NCBI RefSeq assembly: GCF_024139115.2
Contig: NC_085140.1
Span: 314,839,259 to 314,903,258 of the forward strand
Direction: 5' to 3'
Source: Armigeres subalbatus
Taxonomy: Eukaryota; Arthropoda; Insecta; Diptera; Culicidae
Length of the DNA stretch: 64,000 nucleotides
The position numbers and the translations under genes were made by a program. Below are positions 23,806-35,800 of the stretch, piece by piece; positions within the stretch are counted from its first letter, which is position 1, and each line of letters starts with the position of its first letter. A model generated the notes under the pieces. The model had not been told where the DNA came from and searched no databases. It saw nothing but the letters and a program-made list of their open reading frames with translations.

Positions 23806-26800
23806 CTGAAGGGACAAAATAAATATGTTATATCATGAATTTCAATGAGATTTGAGGGAAATAACATACCCGGAAGTGATCTTTGGAATAGAAAACGTAA
23901 TCAATTGTGTGACAAACTTCACCTTCCTCGCGAATCTTCCACGTCGTGTATGGTGGTTCATAAGCAGCCGATTGATCGGCTTTTGTCCTTTCCGTGCAGC
24001 TCAAGCTGCAATCGTCTTCGACGCTGTGATTCGAGTCTATGCTGTTTCGGTGATGCAAAGCCGAATTGACACTGTTTCCCTTGGTCAGCTTGGGGAACTC
24101 CTGAGCCAGCAAATCCGAATAGGCACTGCCCAGCCCAAGAGGCTTATAGTTCAGCACTGTGCTGTAGATGGGTTCGATGGGTTCCGCGTTGAAGTCTCCG
24201 CAAACGATCACTGGGCGCTTCTCGGCCACTCCATCGATGAAATAGAGCAGATCTTTACCTTGTTCGTTTCTCAGCTTCGACAGCAGAGCACCCTTGCGGG
24301 CCTTCAGATGCGTGGTGGTCACGCAAATTTCCTGATTCGAGTCACGTGTCCGGAAGAGGGCCGCTATTGCCACTTGGTTACTTTGAACACGCCAAACTTC
24401 CAATATCCGAGTGAAGTGGTTCAACAGTTCAAGGCGGTCTTTCTTGTAGAAAACCGCGCACCCATCGGGACCGTTGTTGTCGTTGATGTAGAGACACGGC
24501 GAGTCCGGCTTTGGGAAGAACACGCCTTCGTAGTTTTGGGTGGCCAAAATTTTCTGAAGGAACTTGAAGTGATCCACTTCCTGAAAAAGAAGAGATGATA
24601 AATATCGATTAAGGAACGAAAATCCGTCATAATGAAACAAACATCAGCCGAGCCTCCGGGGAAGAAACACAACTGTAATACACCAGCATCAATATCGCAA
24701 CAATAAACATCAACACAATCACCAATACCACGAAAATAAATGCCCTCAACACGTTTGCTAGAACCGCCGATCTGGACATCATCTTTCTCCAAGAATCGTG
24801 AAACGACCGGCTAACGCTGGCCGGATACAATGTTATTTGCAACGTGGGCCAAACATCAAATATTCTCATGTAAAGAGAAGCCTAGACGGAAGACTAATTG
24901 CTCTACGAATCCACAGCACCACGCTATGCAATGTATATGCACCTTCAGGCTCGGTTCAACGCACAAGAGCGTATGTTCATCAATACCATCTCATATTATC
25001 TACGCCATCAAACCGATCACAATTTGACCAACGAGTTATTCTTATTAGTCCGTCAGAGTACTCTTCAAAGTTGGCAGTTGGACACACAATGAACCTGGAC
25101 GGTGGCTATTTTCAATAATTCCTCAAGCTTCTGGGCTTAGGTCGAGGCTTCATTCGCGTGATGTCGAGACTTATGTCCAATCACTATTCACTAAAAGCAC
25201 ATCTCTACAGAATAAACCTTGTCGATAGCAACTTATGTAGCCGATTATGATGACATCAATCACGTAGTTTGGTTCTGCTCGGAAAACGACGTCTCCAGAG
25301 AGCAATTATTGGATCCCCTAGTCCGGAAGATGTTCCCATTCGAACCATACCTCGAGCACGACGACGCACCACATCATCCCTGACGCCAAATGACCGGATG
25401 AGCTGCTGAATTTCCTTGATTCCCGAATCCTAATCCCCGTCCATCCTTGAACATTGTAAACCTAACCTCGAGTCACCACAAGTACTAGGGTTTTAGTACC
25501 GGGAGTACCGGTACCGGAATTCCCGGGAGTACCGACCAATTTTCGGTACCGAAATACCGGTACTGGCTCAATGAAAGTACCGGTATTTTCGGTACTAAGG
25601 AAAAAGTTTTGGTTAAAACTTCCGATGGTTAAAACCACATTTTTTGAATGCAGCAGCTAGTAAGAAAGATATTAATTTGTTTTACTAAAATTTCAAACAC
25701 TTGACAATAGAGTTAATAAACTATAGAGGACGATTGTCGCTGCGGTTCCCTTTGTTATCGTCCCCCTATCTGTCAAACGATTCGGCATCGTAGCGCTGCA
25801 GGAGGTTTGTTGGAAGGGATCAATGGTGCGAACGTTTAGAGGTGATCATACCATCTACCAGAGCTGCGGCAACACACACGAGCTGGGAACAGCTTTCATA
25901 GTGATGGGCGATATGCAAAGGCGCGTGATCGGGTGGTGGCCGATCAATGAAAGAATATGCAGGTTGAGGATCAAAGGCCGGTTCTTCAACTTCAGCATAA
26001 TCACAGCATAATCAAGTCCATAGCCCACACTCCGGAAGCACTGATGATGATAAGGACGCATTCTACGCGCAGCTGGCACGTGAGTACGACAGCTGCCCAA
26101 GCCACGATGCCAAAATCATCATAGGAGATTTGTGCGCTCAGGTTGGCCAAGAAGAAGAGTTTGGACCAACTATAGGAAAGTTCAGCGCCCACCGATTGAC
26201 GAACGAAAACGGCCTACGACTAATTGATTTAGCCGCCTCCAATAATATGGCCATTCGCAGCACCTACTTCCAACACAGCCTACCGTACCGTACCACTGTA
26301 GACCGAATCACAAATCGACCACGTTTTGATTGATGGACGGCACTTCTCCGACATTATCGACGTCAGGACATATCGTGGCGCTAACAACGACTCTGACCAC
26401 TATCTGGTGATGGTTAAACTGCGTCTAAAACTATCCGTCATCAACAATGTTCGGTACTGACAAGCGCCGCGGTACGACCAAGAGCGACTGAAACAAGCTG
26501 ATGTCGCTACAGTATACGCGCAGCATTTCGAGGCAGCGTTGCCGGAAGAGGGAGAGCTCGATGGGGCCCCTCTTGAGGACTGCTGGAATACATTCAAAGC
26601 AGCCATTAACGACGCAGCTGAGAACAACATTGGGTATGTTGGACGAAGTTCACGGAACGATTGGTTCGACGAAGAGTGCAGACGATTCTGGGGGATTCTG
26701 CGGGCAGTCACGCTGCAGCAAGGTTCCCGGCAGAACGTGGAACGTTATAGACGGAAGCGGAGACAGCAAAACCGCCTTTTCCAGAAGAAGATACGCCGCC

Positions 26801-29800
26801 TGGAAGCAGCGAGTGCGAGGAGATGGAACAGCTGTGCCGTTCTCAAGAAACACGCAAGTTCTATCAGAGGCTCAACGCATCCCGCAAAGGCTTCATGCCG
26901 CTATCCGAGATGTGCAGGGATAAGGATGGGAGCATCTTGACGAACGAACGTATGGCGATCGAAAGGTGAAAACAGCACTACGATAATCGTTTGAATGGCG
27001 CTGAGAGTACAGGCAGTAAAAATCAAGGCAGCGTAGGAAGTGACCACGTTAGTTCAGCGGACGATGGAAGCCAATCAGCCCACACCTTGAGGGAAGTTAA
27101 GAATGCCATCTAACAACTAAAGACCAATAAATCAGCTGGAAAGGATGGAGCTGAGCTCATCAAGATGGGCCCGGAAAGCTAACCACTTGCCTGCACAAAA
27201 TGATAGTCAGAATCTGGGAAACTGAATAGCTACCGGAGGGGTGGAAGGAAAAAGGCATATACCCATTTACAAGAAAGGCGACAAGCTGGAGTGTGAAAAC
27301 TTTCAAGCGATCACCATTCTTAATGCTGCCTACCAAGTGATGTCCCAGATCATCTTCTGTCGTGAGAAGTTATCAAGCCGGCTTCGTTGACGGCCACTCA
27401 ACAACAGATCAGATCTTTACTATACGGCAAATCCTCCAAAAATGCAGTGCAGATCCTAAAGCACCATCTGTTTATCGATTTCAAGGCGACCGGCATACGA
27501 CAGTATAGACCGCGTAGAGCTAGGGAAAATTTTGGACGAGAACAGCTTCCTTGGGATGCTTACCAAACTGATCAAAGCAACGGTGGATGGTGTGCAAAAC
27601 TATGTGAAGATTTCGGGAACACAGCTCGTTCGAATCGCGTCGGGCACTAAGGCAATGTGATGGACTGTCGTGCCTGTTGTTCAACATTGCTCTAGAAAGT
27701 GTCATGCGGAAAGCCGGGTGTAACAGCCGGGGCAGGATTTTCAACAAATCCATTCAATTTATTTGTTTCGCGGATGACATGGACATGGTCGGCCAAACAT
27801 TTGCAAAGGTGGCAGATCCAGAGGTGAACCAGCCAAGGGCTGAAAGCCGCTTTAATAAAAAAGAAAAAAAGGTGGCAGAACTGTATACGTATACCCACCT
27901 GAAACGTGAAGCAACAAAAGTTGAACTAGTGGTGAATGTATAGAAGACAAAGTACATGCTAGTGAGCGGAACCGAGCGTGACAGGGCCATCAGGGGAAGC
28001 AATGTTACGATAGACGGGGATACTTTCAAGGTGGTCGATGAATTTGTCTCCCTTGAATCTTTGCTAACGGTTGATAATAATGATGTTCGTGAAATATGAA
28101 GGTGGAAGTCGGGCCTAATTCGGGCTCCAGAAGAAACTGAGGTAAAAAAAGATTCACACCCCACCAAATGTGTCATATGTACAAAACGTTCATAAGACCG
28201 GTAGTCTTCTACGGACATGAAACTTGGACCATGCTTGAGGAGGACTTGCAAGCACTCAGAGTATTCGAAAGACGGTTGCTTAGGACCATCTTTGGCGATT
28301 GCAAGACGACGGTGTGTGGCGGCGAAGGGTGAACCACGAGCTCGCCCAGCTCTATGGCGAGATGCGGCCTCAAACCATGTTTTTTTCGTCAAATTGTTGA
28401 TTCAGTGTTATCTGTTTAGATATAAGCGAAATAAATGAAATGAACAATCAGATGCGGAATTAGCGCTGCGTCTCCCGGATATCAAAAAAGACTCCAGCAC
28501 CATTTCCATTTCCATAGAGTGGGCAAGAACCAGAGCAGCAGAATACTCTCTCCAACTGCAATGGGTCCCAACGTAATATATCAGTTGGGCCACCAAAAAT
28601 GCAACGCATTACTCACGTCAACCACGAAGCTTCATCACTGCAGGAGATTGAAACAGTCATCTAAAGCACGACAACCATTAAGGTTCCCAGGATCAATCGT
28701 GGATCAACAGAGATGCTTGAATCCCATCCCATGCCATCCAAGCATATGCTGCGTCAACCATTATGTACTTTATATCTAGGACGCCATATTTTTTTCGGCC
28801 AACTGGAAGCAAGGCTTGAAGATTAAGGGATCTGACTGAGCGACAACTGGCATGGCATCATGTAACTGTTATACTAATTCGGATACAGGGGAAAATAGAC
28901 ATGATTATCGGTCGGCAGTATATGCAAGCTTTCACCCGAAAAATTATGCGAGGACGATATTGTCTCGCTCCGGATCGTCAAAGATCAGGTCAATGAATTC
29001 CAAGAGCTGCCACGTGCAGAGTCTTGCAAATCGGGTCCATGTCCAACACCATTCGAGTAGGTGCTGGAGTGATACAAGGATGGATGAATTCTATCTTCCG
29101 CTGCCCTTCCCCATCGTAATCGACAAAATCATGGGCCGCTCCGGCCTCAATCCGACCGACAATACTGCTCTACTAACGCGCGCCGAATAGAGCAAGCTGA
29201 ACGACATGGTCAAATGTCCCTCTCCTCAACGTTAACAAGACCAAATCGTTGGTTGTCAACGCGAACTTCCTCTCCAGCCGCATGGTAGCGGGGCAAGCAG
29301 TGGAAAAGGTCAAAAAACATTCTCAAGAAGGCCAGGGCAGCTCTTGCGAGCCTACGAAACACGGATATCCATTCGATCCAGTAAATGCACCATTTATCGA
29401 AAACTTAACGCTTTTGTGAAGTCGGTGTTGTTATATGCTAGTGAGACTTGGTGAGAATCAGCAGAACGATCAGCGCAAGCTACACACCACAAAAGAGCGA
29501 AGACAGAATCTGCAGGCAAGCGTTGGTCTGGAATACGCAGCAGAGTCTCGTGGCGACGAAATCTCAACAAAACCTGGGCCCAATTCAAAGCTAAAGCGAG
29601 CAGCCGCCCAGGATGGAGATCTTTTATGTTGGCCCTATGTACCCTATATGAAGGGTGACCATATGGTATCCTAAAGGAGGACATGTCCTCCTTTTTCATT
29701 GAAAATCAGATGTCCTCCTTTTGTGCTAAAATGTCCTCCTTTTTAGATGTTTTGAGAAAACGGATGCATGAATAACATTTTCTGAAGAAATTCTAATTTA

Positions 29801-32800
29801 ATATTATTAAATTAATAAAAAAAATATTATAATAGAGATCCATTCGCCAAAAAAAACGATGTGTTTTTTTGCTTTCTAATCGTAAATATTTTCCTATAAG
29901 ATATCAAAAAGAATCGGAAATGTGAGAAATGGTTTAGGAAAAAATGCAAATATAGGGGAAATGACGACTTTGGCAGGTTTTGTTCTATTATTGTCAGGGG
30001 GTTATCTATAACTAATTATGCTCAAATTTGGCCTAAACATTCTTTGCATATCAGAGAATATTTTGGCCAAATTCCATAAAAATTGGTCAACAAAAACCCC
30101 CCTGACAATAATAGAACAAAATCTGCCAAAGGCGTCGTTCCCCCTACCTTCTTCTCACCTATCGAATTGCATTTTGAATGAATCGCATGGTATTTTTCTT
30201 GAATATGTGAGATAAAGAGCAGCCGCTATGCCATGCCTAGAATGGTATAGAAATCTGATCTAATCAAGACATTTTTGAGTGTCTTTAGTTTAAATCCAAA
30301 TTGTTTTGAACTTCTTCAGTTGAGAATTTTTTGGAATGGTCATACAGTAAACGGTATCATTTGCATTCACATGCCTTAAATTGCGATTTTCAATGGCATT
30401 GAAGAAAAAATCTTCACTGGTCTACTAAGCATCTTCTGTTGGTTCCTAATACCATTTTGACTAAAATCCCAAACAGACTCGTATGCCGAACACTCATTAC
30501 GTGAAGATTTATCTGAAGTACTTTCTTTTTTTTTTGCAAAAAAAAAACGAATCAATCAATGACGAAAAATAGTTTAATATAGCAGTAATATTGTAATTTT
30601 GAATTTTAGTGCTAGTGGGAATCGGAATTTGAATCAAAGTGTTCGGAATTTGAGACGAATTTCGGTAGATTGAAATCATTCAGTGTTGATAGTTATATTC
30701 AATAAAATATGAATATCAAGTGCTTATATGAAAGTCCTATTCTTTCGCTAGCTGATGCAAACTATGTATTGATCTAATAAAATATTATAATTTATTTGCC
30801 ATAAAGACCTCCAAAGTTAAAAATGTGCTCAAGTGTTCGGAATATGGATCAAAACGGTATAACCCAATGTTCGGTCAGGTATCCTTTGCTAAACGTTAAG
30901 AATACAATGATTTTTTCTTGTTAAAATTCTGTGGAATGTCGCCGAAAAGGCCAGCATAATGATATTCAACATTTGTTCACTGTTGATTTTAAAATTAGTT
31001 GAAGCTAAAATCTTCCTTTTATGAAGATGGTGCTTGCAATTCATAATTGGAAAGTACTTTATGTAGACTGTGATGATAGCAGGAAATGTTCCTGAAGTAG
31101 AAGAAAATACCATATTTGCCTCAAGTTACAAAAACTACTAAACTACAAATAAACTTTAGTGTGAAAAATTCTAACAAAAATAATATTCTTAATCATATTA
31201 AAATTTAAAAATAGTTCGAAGTTTTTTTATGTCCTCCTTTTCGACCAAATGTCCTCCTTTTTCGCTACGATTCGGGTGAATTGTCCTCATTTGGAAAAAT
31301 TCCATATGGTCACCCTAGCTCTAGGCGTGGTTTTCAAAATTAAATTATAAGATCGAAAGATTAAACCCACTATTACACGACAACCTTTTGATGACCATTA
31401 TAAGAGTAAGATATGACCAAGTGGCTCTCTCAAGATGACCGCTATAAAGCTATTACAAGAGTAAAATCAGCAGTGATTCAAATCGTTCGGGGCTGTCAGT
31501 TTGAATATGAATCTGAAACATTTATTTTCCCAGCAGCTGATTTAGATTCATTTTTTATACCAGTCAAATTAAAAAAAAAAAATGAAACTGGTATAACGCT
31601 CCGTCCTATTTTCTGCAGATTCGAACTACGATTGAATCACGAAATTCAAATATTTTTCAATTGTTTTGGTGTATGAATGCGTCATTTTATTTACGGATCA
31701 ATCCACTTTGCAATTACGGCGCCTTTCTTGGCAGCAACATAATGATTTCATTCAATTGAAAATTTGAAAAAAATGAATGGAACACTGCTGGAGAAACCAA
31801 CATGTTTGTTCTATTTTGCTCCAGATGCAAATTAGAATAGTGGTCGAAAATTTGGAATGAAACTGAATCACTACTGATTTTACTCTTAGAGTATTTATAA
31901 ACCATTTTTAAACCATTTCCAAAAAAAGGTAATTTGGCTGCGGTAGCTGTCAACAAGGTTGCTTTGAAAAAAGATATATAAACCTTTGCAAAAAAATAAT
32001 AAAAATAATGATGAGGGTGATTACAAAATAATATTTTAACATAATTGTTGTTCATTGTCATTGAAATGAGGTGCGCTTTCGATTTTATGGTGAAAGTTAA
32101 TGAAAAAATTAGATTGATCATCAAGCGCTCTTGAAATAATGTATTCTTAGGCAATGAGTTTAAAAAAATTATAACAGTAATATCGTAAATTTTCAACGGT
32201 TATATTGATTTTCCACCTCAATATATAATTAATGCAAATTAATTACCAAAAAAGTGGATTGCGTGCTGAAAACATCGTCAAATCAAGAATTCTAGTGATA
32301 AATATCACTGATTTGAAAATGTCCCTACTTTTTCAACTTGGCCATCGTAAATTTCGATCAGAAAAATGCTGTTCGGATTTATAACGCTCTGAATCACAAC
32401 CGTAGAGCTGCTCATAAGGTCAGTAGGCGTTTGACTTTTGAAGCTTTTTCAGCATATTTATGAGAGGTTTGTTGATAGCAATAAGAGCGACAATAAAACT
32501 GAGCAACTAGCTATGGTGATTGCTATTTTAAATCCATTATAAGAATTGAATAAACCCAAGAAGTATGGAAATTGTTATTTGGGTAGCTCTATGCAAGAAC
32601 TTCTAAAAACAGTCATTTCTAGACAACACATGTGTGATTTCAAAGCACATCTGATCACGGAATTATAACTGTCATGATTCAACTAGAGGCATTGTAATCG
32701 TACGCTGTTAAAAAAACTGCAAGAATTATAAGCTTCTTGTGTACGGGAATCATCAGTCTACTGACTCAGCGCTTTTCAAATTGGCTCAATAGGGAGAAAT

Positions 32801-35800
32801 TATCAGATTTTTTATTATTTATTTTCAGACTAAGGCCGAAGTAGTCTATTCAGTGCATAAAAGTCTTCCTCATTCAGCTCGTCGATGGCTATACGTCGCC
32901 AGCCAGGGCGTTAATGTACCCAATTTATTTAGAACGAGTGACACATTTCTTACACTTCTAGGAATTATGTATAAATGATGTTTCGCTTAAAATGTCTTAT
33001 TCCATGTTAATATGTTCGCTCTTGGGTCTACAACTATATCTGAATTTGCCTAAAGCTAATTTTCACATTAAAACCGTATCCGTTGTTTTCAATCATTTCT
33101 TATTCAGGCAGACTCTATTTTGATGATATTGTTGATGTATTTAAGGTTTGGGCGATTCTTAATCTTGAAATGTTAAATGTTGAAAGCTTCCAATATCTTG
33201 GTAGCCAAATGGCGTCAGACGGCGGGACCAACATCGACATAGGCTCACTGATCAAGAGAGCAAGGGCTGCACCAAAATACGAATTTTCAACTCTAACGTG
33301 AAAACTGTGCTGTTATATGCTAGCGAAACATGGTGTGTATCAGTGGAGAACACTCAACAGCTGCAGGTGTTCATCAACAGATGCATGCGGTATATAATTC
33401 GGGCCTGGTGGTCTCACAACTGGATCTCAAGCAACGAGCTCCATTCTCGTCGTCACCAGAGAGGTCAGAGAGCAACAGTAATTCGGGATCGGATGTGGGG
33501 CTGGGTCGGCCACACTCTACGTAGGGTCGAAAACGAAATCTGTAAACAAGCATTAGACTGGAACCCAGCGAGACATCGCAGCAGAGGCAGACCCAGAGGC
33601 TCATGGCGGCGTAGCCTCAATAAAAAAAATCAAAGAAGTCGACCAAAATCTAACCTGGCAACAGGTTGAAGCGATAGCTGGACATCGCTCAGGATGAAGA
33701 TCTTTCAAGTCGGCCCTTTGCATCACCGGAGGTGTACAGGAGGAGGTGCCCTTGTTCCTAATAAGGTTGGCAATACCGCCCATGCCGACATATTTTAGGG
33801 ATGAATGACCTTATGGGTTAATGTCCCTCAAATAACAAACCAGAACCAGAACCAACCATGCCGACATAAATCCAATGTTTTATATCTCGTCGATAATAAT
33901 AACGGTGAATCTCCTCGAATTGCTAATGTAGATATGTTATAGTTATATAAAAGCCTTAATAAATACAAATGTTTGCTGAAAAACGAGTAGTTTTTATAAA
34001 ACTCACATTATGTAACCACGAAACTATAAGAACATTCAAATTTCAACTAAACCATCCTCAAATCAATATTTCAAGAACGAGTAAGGTTTCCAAAGTACGC
34101 TGTATAACCCCATTTTATTATTGTTAATCTTCCTTCATAATAATAATGCTCACTTTAGTCACAATCAACATTGGCTGTCTTGCCCCATATGGCGTGCTTG
34201 TCCTATTTTCCCCTACCAACTATTATGTAACAAGATCTGTACTCACCTGAAGACATATAATATCTGGATCGTTTTGTACTATTTCTTGAATGGCTTGATA
34301 GCGTCTGCACTCCCACGTGAGCGCATCCATTGGACATCTAACGAAACCGTCGTTATTCATACCGAGGGCTGAAACAGGACACAATTTTAGCTAGCTCATT
34401 TTTTTTCTACCGCTAATAAACTAATCTCACTTTGCGAGAGCATGTTCCACTGAAAAATCCGAATCTGCGCGGAGTTGGGGGCGGCCTGCGTTGGCTCACT
34501 GCACGCTGCAATGTGAGAGGAATCTAGGTAATTTTAGGTAACGAAAGACATCCACCGGCAGCTGCTACCCCTAACCAACCGACCACCGGTACTCACTTTT
34601 GGAAATGGCGTCCAGCTTCAACATCCGGAACCCATCGGCAACGTCCGGCGGTATTCGCGCCCGTTCGTCAGGTTTGAGGAACCTACGCTTTACCAGCTGG
34701 GGCCGGTCTTCGCCGCGCATTAGCCGACAGTACTCGATCAGGTCCGGGATGGACATCCCGTCCGATATCTCCAGCTTGTCATCCTGGCAGTCGACGTTCT
34801 TGATCTGGGGCGCCGACGTGAAGGAGCCCATTCTGGAATGAGATAAAATTAGGGAAATGGATGTTAGCAAAGAGATATGTTCCACTTTGAACTTTGATGA
34901 GCTGAAAAGGATTAAATCGTTTGTACCTTTGCAGCATAACACGCTGCAGGTGCGATTTTTTCTTAGTTCCAGACGAAACTGGCTCTTCACTTTCGACATC
35001 ACTGTCTATGCCATTTGTTTCAATCATTCTACTTTACTACCTTCTCAAACCGAGTTCTTTAGTCTAAATATAATTGCCACAGTTGAAAGTAAGTCCACCC
35101 TCGTCAACTGGCGCCGTCTGACTGAGAAACCCACCGGAGCCTTCGGTAGAATCTTGGTAGAAAGTGGTTTTGGGCGGAGGTATCTGTGACAGTCAGTCAT
35201 GCACGTGCGGAATAGCAAATGACGTGACACACGCTCACTCGGCGAAAGGTGAATAAAACATTTTCATCTTTCGCGTTGAACCTTGTGAAGATGCAATGAA
35301 AAGAGTGGCGAAAAACGAGGCGGAGATCATCAAAACAAGATAATCCGTGACTAGGTGACATCTCTCGTTTTGTAAACCGGGGTTCAGGGTTGCTCGTAAG
35401 CGGGATGAATTATTCTCACGTAAACTAGTGCATTGTGTTTTTTTTTAGAAATAAAAAAAAACTCTAGTGAGAGGTCATTGAAGACTATTTGAACGGAGAG
35501 ATATGCAAACGAAACAAAACACTTGGGAGCCGGCGGACCAGACAGCAACATCCTTTATAAAAAGGGTATTGTTTATCAACTTGGGCTGATCGCAGAATAT
35601 ATAAATTGCTACGAAATGTGTCCACCTCTGGGATGGATTTAATGGCGTGCTGGCGGTTTATGTTTCATCATTAATCTTCCTAGGAGTGGTCATGTATACG
35701 AGGTCACCTTTGTAACTAATTAGATATGACATTCAATTCTGCTTCGAATGATGCAATATACTTACAGATAATTTTACCTCATTTGTTCTCAGATATCAGG

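Noticed and set aside
23852..24598. 248-codon plus-strand open frame
   Set aside because: Antisense to nocturnin exon 4; the minus strand encodes the conserved enzyme, so this is a shadow.
24421..24869. Minus-strand frames at 24421-24792 and 24627-24869 with a hydrophobic run
   Set aside because: Overlap exon 4 out of frame or lie in intron 3; the exon boundary at 24580 is fixed by homology and an AG acceptor.
27754..28392. 212-codon minus-strand frame
   Set aside because: Antisense to RTE reverse-transcriptase sequence.
34316..34321. CACGTG E-box as a clock element of nocturnin
   Set aside because: It lies within coding exon 3, so its presence is explained by codons; other CACGTG words in the window show no promoter link.
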